In this document: positions 1-8,153 of the stretch, piece after piece
Layout of the letters: each line of letters starts with the position of its first letter
How positions within the stretch are numbered: position 1 is the first letter of the stretch
From: S015-6 sp964384945
GTDB taxonomy: Bacteria; Desulfobacterota; DSWW01
Reading direction: 5' to 3'
DNA: 64,000 nt
Assembly: GCA_964384945.1 (NCBI GenBank)
Contig: CAYLMK010000008.1
Location: 124,001 to 188,000, forward strand
Notes under the pieces: model-generated
What the model saw: the letters and a program-made list of their open reading frames with translations, nothing else
Databases searched by the model: none
Told to the model about the DNA's origin: nothing
Position numbers and translations under genes: made by a program

Positions 1-2420
1 CCCTGCCTGTAGGGCAGTGTCTGAATCAGGCCCTCCGGGGTCACGATCGGGTATTCGGCCGGGTCCACGCTGTGCTGCCCGCCGTCGTTCTCGAAGAAGC
101 CCTGGCTCAGGTCGTCCCAGACCGGGTGCGCGAACTTCTTCTGGTGCGCCTCGCCCCATCGCCAGGTCTCCATCGGCCGGTCCGGGCCGAAGAACGCGGC
201 GAGCTGCTCGACCGCCCCCTCCAGGGAGGCCGCCATCTGGTCGTCCGCGGTCTCCACCCGGCCGGTCGTGGTCAGGTCGTCGAAGAAGTTCTTGCCGCCG
301 GCCGGCCCCCTGCCCTGGAGCCAGGCGCTCAGGTCGCGCCCCACCAACTGGGAGAGGTAGGGCCCTGTCAGCCCGAGAAAGAATGAGGGAATGTCGTCGT
401 GCACCGTGTTGTAAGCCAGGTGCGTGTACCAGACGCTGAACAAGGTCGCGCCCGCGCTGTCCTTGTCGAAGTTCATGTCCCAGGCCTCGAGGATCCCCAG
501 GGCCCGGCACGCATCGGAGGCCGGCTCTGCGCAGATCCGGTCCCGGTTGGCCAGCAGCGGGGGCAGCAGGTCCTCGGCCAAGACGGCGTGGTCGTCCGTC
601 TGAAGGGCGGTCATGTCCTCGAGCCGGATCGGCCCGGCCGCCTTGAGCGCCTCGATCCGCTCGGTGATCCGCCAGGCCCGGGTGCCGAGATCGAAGAAAT
701 GCCCGTAGTAGTGGTCGTCGTTGACCGGGTCGTTGTCCAGGGTCTGGTCGCTGATCGTGTTGTTCGCCGTGACGACGTATCCCTTGTCCGGGTTCAGGGT
801 CTGCGGCTGCTCCGCGAGCGGGAGGAACCCCTGCCACTCGTGCTCGCCGCCGCCCGGCAGCGGGATGTAGGGCGGGTATGCCTGCAGGTCCTGGGCTCGC
901 ATCGGGTACGGGCCCGCCGTCACGTGGCCGATGCTTCCGGAGGAGTCGGCAAACACCCAGTTCATCACGCCGCTGTTGAAGTCCTCGAGCGCCGCCATGG
1001 CCTGCTCCACGGTCTCGGCCTCGACCACGCCCCGGAGGGCAAGAAGATCCGTGCTCCGGTCCGAGAACCCGGGCCAGCGGGCCGAGTAGATGAGCCCGAA
1101 GAATTCCATCAGGTCCCGGATGTCCTCCGGAAGCAGGTCGATCAGGATCGGGCCGTGGTGGGGCACCCAGCGCGCGGTGACGGCCGTTTCGGTCGTGTCC
1201 TCCAGCGACCCTCCTTGCGCGCGCACGCGGATCGTCTCCTCGTAAAAGTCCAGGGGGACCCACCGGTCGTTGAAAAGAACGCTGCGCCTCTCCTTGCCCA
1301 GCTTCTCTTTGTACAGGTCGGTCGCGTCGCCAAACCCGTTGGTGAGGCCCCAGGCCACCTTGGCGGTGTGGCCGATCAGCACGAGGGGCGCGCCGGGCAC
1401 GATGTTCCCGATGGCCCCGACCTCGTCCCGGCTCAGATCCACGATATGGGTGGCCATCATCGTGGAGGGATAATCGAGGGGCATGTGGGGGTCGTTGCAA
1501 AGGATGCACGCGCCGCCCTCGGTCAGGCTGTCGTCCACCACCCAGTTGTTGCTTCCGCGGGTCATGCCCCATCCGGGCCCGCCGAAGGCGCGCCCCAGGC
1601 GGTCCGCCATGAGGAGGAGGCCCTCGGCGATCCTTTTGCGGGTCGCCTCGTCCTCGGGAATGCCGTCGAGGAGGTCGCCGGCCTCGAGCCGCGCGAGGCT
1701 CCTGCTCGCCCCCGCGTCGAAGCCCGGCGTGGGGAAGGGCTCGAGGATGTACGTGGGCCGCATGGGCTGGAAGCGCATCAGGTCGTCGAAGCTGTTGAAG
1801 AGCAGGATCCGGCCGAGGAAGATGAACATCTCCAGCTCGCCCTGGAAGCTCTGCAGGAAGATCTGGGCCTTGGCCACGGCGACCACGTCGCGGGGCTCCC
1901 ACGGAGCGGGCCAGTAGTCGGGATCGATCCGGTCGAACTCCAGGGGCCGCGCCGCGCCGTTCCGGCCCGCCTTCATGTCTTCGATGTACGCATTCACCCC
2001 GTTGCAGAAGGACCGGACCAGGGAGACGCTCTCCGGGAACTCCCTTTCCAGGTAGGCGAGGTTGGCCTCTGCCAGGCGGCGGAAGCCGATGATGCGCTTC
2101 GTCGCGTCATCCTCGAGAAAGGCCTCGCCGAAGACCTCGGCCCGGGTTCCGTAGATGAAGCGCCGCAGGTGATCCATGTGGAAGATACGGTCCCGGGCCA
2201 TCTCGTAGCCCTGCATGAAGACCATGTCCCCGCGGTTCTGCGCGTAGATGTGCGGGATGCCCCACTCGTCCCTGTAGACCTCCACGGCCCGGCTCAGGGT
2301 TTCGACCCCGGGCGGAACCACCGGCGATCCGGGCGTCCCGGTCCCGCCTTCGTCCTCGGAACAGCCGAGCAGGACGAGGCAGGAGAGGAGAATCAAGCCG
2401 AAGCGATCGCATTTTTTCAT
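1..2420 (-). CDS. Penicillin acylase family lipoprotein (3' end off window)
   Basis: Ntn-hydrolase of the penicillin amidase family, which cleaves amide bonds of substrates such as acyl-homoserine lactones or beta-lactams; the substrate here is unknown. The ATG at 2420 follows GGAG and opens a lipoprotein signal ending in LVLLGC, so the enzyme is probably membrane-anchored in the periplasm. The motif RGSNNWVVD lies near residue 290; in this family the chain self-cleaves before that Ser, which becomes the N-terminal nucleophile of the beta subunit. GDMVFMQGYEMARDR near the N-terminus is typical of the alpha subunit. About 806 residues are present, so only a short C-terminus is missing at the left edge. 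Family assignment is firm. Confidence 0.93.
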   Translation of the reverse strand, partial: MKKCDRFGLILLSCLVLLGCSEDEGGTGTPGSPVVPPGVETLSRAVEVYRDEWGIPHIYAQNRGDMVFMQGYEMARDRIFHMDHLRRFIYGTRAEVFGEAFLEDDATKRIIGFRRLAEANLAYLEREFPESVSLVRSFCNGVNAYIEDMKAGRNGAARPLEFDRIDPDYWPAPWEPRDVVAVAKAQIFLQSFQGELEMFIFLGRILLFNSFDDLMRFQPMRPTYILEPFPTPGFDAGASRSLARLEAGDLLDGIPEDEATRKRIAEGLLLMADRLGRAFGGPGWGMTRGSNNWVVDDSLTEGGACILCNDPHMPLDYPSTMMATHIVDLSRDEVGAIGNIVPGAPLVLIGHTAKVAWGLTNGFGDATDLYKEKLGKERRSVLFNDRWVPLDFYEETIRVRAQGGSLEDTTETAVTARWVPHHGPILIDLLPEDIRDLMEFFGLIYSARWPGFSDRSTDLLALRGVVEAETVEQAMAALEDFNSGVMNWVFADSSGSIGHVTAGPYPMRAQDLQAYPPYIPLPGGGEHEWQGFLPLAEQPQTLNPDKGYVVTANNTISDQTLDNDPVNDDHYYGHFFDLGTRAWRITERIEALKAAGPIRLEDMTALQTDDHAVLAEDLLPPLLANRDRICAEPASDACRALGILEAWDMNFDKDSAGATLFSVWYTHLAYNTVHDDIPSFFLGLTGPYLSQLVGRDLSAWLQGRGPAGGKNFFDDLTTTGRVETADDQMAASLEGAVEQLAAFFGPDRPMETWRWGEAHQKKFAHPVWDDLSQGFFENDGGQHSVDPAEYPIVTPEGLIQTLPYRQ

Positions 2421-2472
2421 CTTGGAGTCTCCGGTCGGGGGAATATCGATCCGCGGAGGATGCGGCCCGCCT

Positions 2473-3360
2473 TCACACTTTCTTGTACAGAGGCAGTTCC
2501 TTTCTCAACGGCCCGCGCACATAGTGCGCCGTCAATTCCTCCTTCAGGTACTCGAAGGCTTCGTCCACGTCATCCATGTACCGGAAGATCTCGAGGTCCT
2601 TGGCGTGGATGGTGCCCGCCTCCACGAGGGCCTGGAAATTGAGGACCCGTTTCCAGTACTCGGATCCGTAAATGACGATGGGCATGTGCTTCTTTGTCTT
2701 TTTCGTCTGCACCAGGGTGAGAAGCTCGAAAAGCTCGTCCAGCGTGCCGAACCCGCCGGGAAAGGCGACCAGGGCCTTGGCCAGGTAGACGAACCAGAAC
2801 TTGCGGATGAAGAAGTAGTGAAACTCGAACGACAGATCATGGTTCTGGTACCGGTTGGGCTTCTGCTCCATGGGCAGGCTGATGTTGAGCCCGATCGACA
2901 TGCCCCCGGCCTTTCGGGCGCCGCGGTTTGCGGCCTCCATGATCCCTCCCCCGCCTCCGGAGCAGATCAGGAAGCGCTTCCTCCTGTCGCGGATGCCCAG
3001 GGACCACCGCGTCAGCTTCTCGGCCAGCCGCGCGGCGTCTTCGTAGTAGCGGGACATCGAACGTTCTTTCTTCGCGATTTCCAGCTCCCGCAGGAGGGAT
3101 CGAGGCGGGCTTTTCATCCGGCCCACACGATCCTCCACTTCTTTCACCTTCTTTTCCGCCTCTTCCGGGGGCAGGGTGCGGGCGGATCCGAAGAACACGA
3201 TCGTGTTGTGTACGTGGTGCTTTTCGAAACGGGCCGCCGGTTCCAGGAACTCGGAAAGGACGCGGACGATCCTGCCCTGCGGCCCGGTCAGAAAATCGAG
3301 GTTCCTGTAAGCCTTCAGGGGCCAGTCCCCCGGCTGGTTCAGCGAATGCTTCTTGGTCAT
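2473..3360 (-). CDS. LOG-family (lysine-decarboxylase-like) Rossmann protein
   Basis: Predicted cytosolic protein of the LOG/TIGR00730 superfamily. Characterised members release free base from nucleoside 5'-monophosphates (cytokinin riboside monophosphate phosphoribohydrolase); older annotation calls them lysine decarboxylases. The nucleotide-binding motif SGGGGGIMEAANRG is near residues 133-146 and the diagnostic PGGFGTLDE near 199-207. At 295 residues it is about 100 longer than a minimal LOG protein, with an extended N-terminus that fits the larger subfamily. A purine-rich AGGGAAAGAAG lies just upstream of the ATG. It is divergent from the SprT-like gene. Family is secure, substrate not known. 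Confidence 0.9.
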   Translation of the reverse strand: MTKKHSLNQPGDWPLKAYRNLDFLTGPQGRIVRVLSEFLEPAARFEKHHVHNTIVFFGSARTLPPEEAEKKVKEVEDRVGRMKSPPRSLLRELEIAKKERSMSRYYEDAARLAEKLTRWSLGIRDRRKRFLICSGGGGGIMEAANRGARKAGGMSIGLNISLPMEQKPNRYQNHDLSFEFHYFFIRKFWFVYLAKALVAFPGGFGTLDELFELLTLVQTKKTKKHMPIVIYGSEYWKRVLNFQALVEAGTIHAKDLEIFRYMDDVDEAFEYLKEELTAHYVRGPLRKELPLYKKV

Positions 3361-3475
3361 TCTTCTTTCCCTGTCGGCGGAAAAAGGCTAAAGTCGAGGC
3401 CCACTATATGGGTTTCGCGCATGCCGCGCAAGCGGGCCCGAGCCGGCCCGCACCCCCCGATTCCGGCGGATTCGC

Positions 3476-4591
3476 ATGAAGAAGGCCGGTCGACAGGAAA
3501 CAAGCGAGCAGAGCATTCTGCGCGGGCTCTCGCTCGAGTGGGAGTGCGCCCTCTGGGTCCTGGACGAGACCGACAGACTTTCCATGCGCCCGCCGCTTTT
3601 CCGCCTGCAGGACTACAGGGGGAGGTGGGCCGCATGGTCCCGGGAGAGGCGCGAGATCTCCATGAGCCGGGATCTCGTGCTTCACCACTCCTGGGACGCC
3701 GTGCGCGAGGTTCTGCTGCACGAGATGGCCCACCAGTTCGCGGACGAGGTGCTCTTCGCGCGAGGGGAGACGCCGCACGGGCCGCTCTTCCGGAGGGCTT
3801 GCCGCCTTCTGCGGGCCAACCCGCGGGCATCCGGCAGTTACGCGCCCCTGGACGACCGGATCGCCCGCGGCCCGGAGGGCGCGGAGGACCGGACGACCCG
3901 CCGGGTGAGAAAGCTCATGGCCCTGGCCGGGAGCCCCAACCGGCACGAGGCCGAGAACGCCATGGCAAAGGCCCATGCGCTGATCGAGAGGCACAACCTC
4001 GACATCCTGGAGAAGAGGGAGGGCAGGGATTTCGTCAGCGTCTTCGTCGGCAGGCCGGCCCTGCGTCATGCCCGCGAGGAGTACGCCCTGGCGAACCTGC
4101 TGCAGGAGTTCTACTTCGTTCAGGGAGTCTGGGTTCCCGCCTGGGTCGTGGACAGGGGCCGGATGGGCCGTGTGCTGGAGATCAGCGGAACGGAACAGAA
4201 CATCCGGCTGGCCTCCTACGTGCACGACTTCGTGCGGCGCTTCATCGAATCCCAATGGAGCGCCTACAACGACGGCAAGGGGCTGAACCGGCGCCGGAGG
4301 ACCGACTACGCCGTGGGCGTGATCGAGGGCTTCCGGTCGAAGCTCGCCTCGCGGGGAGGCGGCAGGCTGGCGAGGGCGGGCCGGGCGTTGGTGCGGCTGA
4401 CGGACCCCCTCCTGGAGGAATACCTTGCGTACCGGTACCCGCGGACGGTCAGCCGGAGGAGGGCCCTCGCCGGGCGGGACGAGAAGGTTGTCTCCGACGG
4501 AAGAGAGGCGGGCAGGCGGCTCGTGATTCACAAGGGGGTCGACGGGCAGGCGCGGGGGCGGGGGAGGCTGCTTCCGTCAGGGCCGGCCTGA
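3476..4591 (+). CDS. SprT-like metallopeptidase / DUF2786 protein
   Basis: Two-part protein of 371 residues. The first ~130 residues resemble SprT-type zinc proteases, with HEMAHQFADE placing the zinc-binding HExxH at residues 82-86. Residues ~143-180 (RKLMALAGSPNRHEAENAM) match DUF2786, a helical domain of unknown role also seen in phage and stress proteins; the following ~150 residues fit the region usually found after DUF2786. The C-terminal ~40 residues are Arg/Gly rich. It overlaps the convergent alpha/beta hydrolase by 15 nt. Proteolysis of DNA-protein crosslinks is a known role of Spartan/SprT relatives, but nothing here tests that. Confidence 0.82.
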   Translation: MKKAGRQETSEQSILRGLSLEWECALWVLDETDRLSMRPPLFRLQDYRGRWAAWSRERREISMSRDLVLHHSWDAVREVLLHEMAHQFADEVLFARGETPHGPLFRRACRLLRANPRASGSYAPLDDRIARGPEGAEDRTTRRVRKLMALAGSPNRHEAENAMAKAHALIERHNLDILEKREGRDFVSVFVGRPALRHAREEYALANLLQEFYFVQGVWVPAWVVDRGRMGRVLEISGTEQNIRLASYVHDFVRRFIESQWSAYNDGKGLNRRRRTDYAVGVIEGFRSKLASRGGGRLARAGRALVRLTDPLLEEYLAYRYPRTVSRRRALAGRDEKVVSDGREAGRRLVIHKGVDGQARGRGRLLPSGPA

Positions 4592-5464
4592 GCGCCCGCC
4601 GGATGAGCAGAAGTCCCGAATGAGGCGGATCGCCTCTTCGGGCCTCTGCATGGGGATGAAGTGGCCGGCCCCTTCCACGACGGCGGTCCGGGCATGGGGG
4701 CAGAGCCGGCGGAAGTCCGCGCAGGTCTCGGCGGTGAGCACGTTCGACTCGGCCCCCCGGACGAGCAGGGTGGGCACGCGGATCCTTCGGGGCCAGGACC
4801 AGACGTCCATCGGGTAATTCTCGAATCCGCGCGCCTCGGCCTCGGGCGGGCAGACGAGCACCGTGCCCCGCGCCTTGTCCGGGCGCAGCCCGTAGGTGAC
4901 ATAGGCCCGCAGGTATTCCTCCCGCCAGCCTCGAAACATCTCCTTGGTGCGGAAATACTCCAGGGCTTCCTCTTCGTCCCTCCAGCCGTTGCGGCGGCGG
5001 CGGGCACGCGCCGCAGGCGGGAAGCGCCGCTTCAGGCCCAGGAGGGCGGCCCACCGGAACAGCAAGACCCACCTTCGCGGAAACAGGGGCGGATCGAGCA
5101 GGACGATCCGCGAGAAGAGATCGGGGCGGCGGCCGGCGCAGAGCAGGGTGGTGACCGCGCCGATGCTGTGCCCGACCCCAACGATTGGGCCCAGGCCGCG
5201 GGTCTCCAGAAACCCGGCCAGGTCCGAGGCCACGGTGTGCCAGCTCGGGATGCCCTCGCTCAGGCCGTCCTGTCCGCGGAGGCTCAGCCCCAGAACCCGG
5301 AAGTCGCGGGCGAGTTCGGTGAGCCACGGGAGGTACATGCTCACCGGAAAGCCGTTTGCGTGGTAGAAGTGCAGGGGCGGCTTGTTCCCTTCGCTGTCCA
5401 GGTAGGATAGCTTGAGCCCTTCCAGGGAGTAGTCGGAGCACTCGAAGGGTATGTCCGATTTCAT
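4577..5464 (-). CDS. Alpha/beta hydrolase
   Basis: Soluble alpha/beta hydrolase-fold enzyme of 295 residues. The nucleophile elbow GHSIG puts Ser at about residue 100, and the C-terminal GAGHFIPMQRPEE supplies the likely catalytic His; FYHANGFP near residue 33 fits the oxyanion-hole segment. A basic, proline-rich cap insertion (residues ~135-160) replaces the usual lid. No signal peptide is seen. The substrate cannot be predicted. The gene converges on and overlaps the SprT-like gene by 15 nt, and the region behind its start is the regulatory region of the molybdopterin genes. Confidence 0.88.
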   Translation of the reverse strand: MKSDIPFECSDYSLEGLKLSYLDSEGNKPPLHFYHANGFPVSMYLPWLTELARDFRVLGLSLRGQDGLSEGIPSWHTVASDLAGFLETRGLGPIVGVGHSIGAVTTLLCAGRRPDLFSRIVLLDPPLFPRRWVLLFRWAALLGLKRRFPPAARARRRRNGWRDEEEALEYFRTKEMFRGWREEYLRAYVTYGLRPDKARGTVLVCPPEAEARGFENYPMDVWSWPRRIRVPTLLVRGAESNVLTAETCADFRRLCPHARTAVVEGAGHFIPMQRPEEAIRLIRDFCSSGGRSGRP

Positions 5465-5653
5465 CCGGGGTCAGTCCGATTCGGGGGTCCTGCCGCTTTC
5501 CTATCATTTTCTCATCCCTGGTGCAAAAGCGGCCCTGATCGGTCGGCCTTCCGGCACCGGCTTCACTCCGCGCCGCCCCGCCGCCTGGGCCAGCGCATGA
5601 AAGAAGGTAGGCGGGTGGCTATAGGCCTTGCGCCGATCGCTGACGGCCGTTCT

Positions 5654-5697
5654 TGGGCATGGGCACGCACACGGGTACGGGGCGGTGACGGGCATGG
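5654..5697. repeat. Degenerate G/C-A hexamer repeat tract
   Basis: Low-complexity run of GGGCAY, CGCACA, CGGGTA and CGGGGC-type units in the gap before the first molybdopterin gene. A second tract of the same style is at 10473-10531 after the second molybdopterin gene. Function unknown. Confidence 0.55.
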
Positions 5698-5721
5698 AAT
5701 CCCCTAAATGGAATCCCCTAA
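5694..5721. repeat. Perfect 14-bp tandem direct repeat
   Basis: ATGGAATCCCCTAA occurs twice head to tail (5694-5707 and 5708-5721), 10 bp upstream of the -35 hexamer at 5732. It could be an activator site or a replication-slippage product. Confidence 0.75.
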
Positions 5722-5731
5722 AATGTTGGCG

Positions 5732-5760
5732 TTGACATCCGGAGAAACCGGGGATATGTT
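5732..5760 (+). promoter_or_regulatory. Sigma70-type promoter of the molybdopterin genes
   Basis: TTGACA at 5732-5737, a 17-bp spacer and TATGTT at 5755-5760. It lies about 80 bp before the first oxidoreductase start and directly before the TetR-type palindrome. Confidence 0.75.
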
Positions 5761-5765
5761 TTTGT

Positions 5766-5779
5766 ACCGACCGGTTGGT
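5766..5779. promoter_or_regulatory. TetR-type operator palindrome
   Basis: ACCGACCGGTTGGT is a near-perfect 14-bp palindrome of the ACCGACCGGTCGGT style used by many TetR/FadR-type repressors. It sits just after the -10 element, where bound repressor would block initiation or clearance. No tetR gene is in the window, so the regulator would act in trans. Confidence 0.6.
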
Positions 5780-5838
5780 CCTAAAAACTGTGCTGTAATT
5801 CGGCCACCCTATTAATAATGAACAATGGAAGGGAACCG

Positions 5839-8079
5839 ATGATGGCGGATTGGAAGAAGACGAGTTGCGTGCTCTGCGCGCAGAATTGCGGGCTCGAGGT
5901 CAGGGTCGAGGCGAACCGGATCGTCAAGGTGAGGCCCGACAAGGAGAATCCGCGAAGCGAGGGCTACGCGTGCCGCAAGGGCCTCAATGTGGCCTACTAT
6001 CAGCACCATGCCCAGCGTCTCACCCGTCCGCTGAAGCGGGTCGGCGGCTCCTTCTCGGAGATCCCCTGGGAGCAGGCGCTCGACGAGATCGCCTCCAGGC
6101 TGATCCGGATCGTGGACGACCACGGGCCCCGATCCTTTGCCTACATGGGGGGCGGGGGCCAGGGCTGCCACTTCGAGGCCGCCTTCGGGGTGGCCCTCAT
6201 GCGAGGGCTGGGCTCCCAGTATCACTACAACCCCATGGCCCAGGAGCTGACCGGGCTGTTCTGGGTGAACGGCCGCGGCCTGGGCAGGCAGTACCTGAGC
6301 ACGGTTCCCGACGATCATGAAACCGACATATTCCTGGCCGTCGGCTGGAACGGGTGGATGAGCCATCAGATGCCCCAGGCCAGGCGGCATCTCAAGCGGA
6401 TCTCGGACGATCCGGACAAGCTGCTCGTCGTGGTCGACCCGCGCAAGAGCGAGACCGCCCTGCGGGCGGACATTCACCTGCCGATCCGGGTCGGCACGGA
6501 CGCCCTGTTCACCCGCGCCATGATCGCCATCATCCTGCAGGAGGGCTGGGAGAATGCGGGCTACCTTGCGAATCACGTGAGCGGGTTCGACGCGGTTCGA
6601 GCCTGGTTCGCCGATTTCGACGCGAGGGCCGCCCTGGAGGTCTGCGAGCTCGACTACGATCAGGTGCGCGAGGTGGCCCGCCTGTTCGCCGCGCGGAAGT
6701 CCTCGATGCACTCCGATTTGGGCATCCTGATGAACCGGCACAGCACAGTCACATCCTACCTGGAGCTGATCCTCATGGCCGTCTGCGGCAGGATCGGCGT
6801 CCGGGGCGGCAATGTGATCCCCGGCACGATCATGGCCTTGGGCGGCCACTCGGACGAACGCAACCCCAAGACATGGCGCACCGCGGCCACGGATTTTCCG
6901 GCCATCATGGGGTACTTCCCGCCGAACGTCATGCCCGAAGAGATCCTCTCGGAGCGGCCGGATCGGCTGCGGGCGGTCCTGGTCAGCGGCGCCAATCCCC
7001 TGCGCTCCTACGCGGACACCACGGCCTATGAGAAGGCCTTTTCCGAACTCGAACTGCTCGTGACGTTCGAGGTCGCCATGTCCGAGACGGCGGCCCTGTC
7101 CCACTACGTCCTGCCTGTGCGGTCCGGCTACGAGAAGTGGGACGGGACGTTCTTCCCGTGGACCTTCCCCGAGGTCTACTTCCAGATGCGGCGGCCGGTT
7201 GTGGAGCCCGAGGGAGAGCCCCGGGAGGAGGGGGAGGTCTATACCGGTCTGGCCGAGCGGCTCGGCCTGCTTCCCAAGGTCCCGGCCTCCCTCGCCGAGG
7301 CGGCCCGGGGGGAGCGATCCGGGTTCCTCGCGGCCCTGATGGGCTTCCTGCAGGAGAACCCCAAGGCCATGGGGGTGACTCCCTTCCTCCTTGCCAGGAC
7401 GCTCGGGCCGCAACTGGGCTCGACGCACCTGGCAGCCCTGTGGGGGCTTCTGCAGACCGCGCCGCCGGTCTTCCGGGAAAACGCGGCCCGCGCCGGCTTC
7501 CGGCCCGGACCCGATATGGCGGAGGAGATCTTTCAGGCCGTACTGGATCACCCGGAGGGGCTCTGGATCGGGAAGTGCGACCCCGCGGAAAACCTGAAAT
7601 CCCTGAAGACCGAGGACGGCAAGGTCAACGTCCACATCCCGGAGCTCGCCGGTTGGGTGCAGAGCATCACGCCGCAGAGCGAGGCAGAGGCCCTCCGGCG
7701 GGACGGCGCCTATCCCCTGATCCTCATGGCAGGCCGCCACATGGACATGAACGCGAACACGCTCATGAGGAACCCTGCCTGGAACGAGGGTCTCCGGGCC
7801 TGCACGCTCGCCATGCACCCGGACGACGCGGCCTCACTCGGCCTCGAGGACGGGCAGAGGGTTCGCGTGACCACCGAGGCGGGCACCGAGGTCGTGGAAC
7901 TCGAGGTGACGGATACGGCCAAGGCCGGGCACGTGGTCGTCCCGCACGGGTTCGGCCTCGATTACGGAGGCGAGACATACGGGGCCAACGTCAACCGCCT
8001 GGCCAAGAACACCCACCGGGACCGCCTGGCGGCCACGCCGCTTCACCGCTACATCCCGTGCCGGGTGGAACCGGCGTAG
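5839..8079 (+). CDS. Molybdopterin oxidoreductase, copy 1
   Basis: Mo/W-bis-MGD enzyme of the DMSO-reductase superfamily, about 746 residues. Residues 10-45 hold CX2CX3CX27C for an N-terminal [4Fe-4S] cluster, followed by the molybdopterin core and a C-terminal MGD-binding domain (LILMAGRHMDMN to VVPHGFGLDYGG). No Tat signal is seen, so it is probably cytoplasmic. No electron-transfer subunit is adjacent, so it may work alone or with a soluble partner. The ATG at 5839 (or 5842) is chosen because GGAAGGG lies 5-8 nt upstream; the in-frame ATG at 5818 has no such site. It is a paralogue of the next gene. Substrate unknown. Confidence 0.9.
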   Translation: MMADWKKTSCVLCAQNCGLEVRVEANRIVKVRPDKENPRSEGYACRKGLNVAYYQHHAQRLTRPLKRVGGSFSEIPWEQALDEIASRLIRIVDDHGPRSFAYMGGGGQGCHFEAAFGVALMRGLGSQYHYNPMAQELTGLFWVNGRGLGRQYLSTVPDDHETDIFLAVGWNGWMSHQMPQARRHLKRISDDPDKLLVVVDPRKSETALRADIHLPIRVGTDALFTRAMIAIILQEGWENAGYLANHVSGFDAVRAWFADFDARAALEVCELDYDQVREVARLFAARKSSMHSDLGILMNRHSTVTSYLELILMAVCGRIGVRGGNVIPGTIMALGGHSDERNPKTWRTAATDFPAIMGYFPPNVMPEEILSERPDRLRAVLVSGANPLRSYADTTAYEKAFSELELLVTFEVAMSETAALSHYVLPVRSGYEKWDGTFFPWTFPEVYFQMRRPVVEPEGEPREEGEVYTGLAERLGLLPKVPASLAEAARGERSGFLAALMGFLQENPKAMGVTPFLLARTLGPQLGSTHLAALWGLLQTAPPVFRENAARAGFRPGPDMAEEIFQAVLDHPEGLWIGKCDPAENLKSLKTEDGKVNVHIPELAGWVQSITPQSEAEALRRDGAYPLILMAGRHMDMNANTLMRNPAWNEGLRACTLAMHPDDAASLGLEDGQRVRVTTEAGTEVVELEVTDTAKAGHVVVPHGFGLDYGGETYGANVNRLAKNTHRDRLAATPLHRYIPCRVEPA

Positions 8080-8130
8080 GCCCGGTGTTGATCTGACCGA
8101 CCCATTCCTTCTCCCCTCCGGGGAGAAGGC
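8051..8130 (+). repeat. Duplicated 3' end plus spacer, copy 1
   Basis: The end of the first oxidoreductase gene and its spacer (through TGACCGACCCATTCCTTC and the CTCCCCTCCGGGGAG hairpin) recur almost unchanged at 10297-10376 after the second gene. The repeat therefore extends past the stop codon into non-coding DNA, consistent with tandem duplication of gene plus 3' flank. Confidence 0.8.
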
Positions 8131-8153
8131 GTGTGGAAACGGAGGGGGAAGGC

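Noticed and set aside
399..2642. 747-residue plus-strand frame at the left edge
   Set aside because: It is opposite the penicillin acylase gene, whose signal peptide, catalytic Ser motif and ribosome site are all evident.
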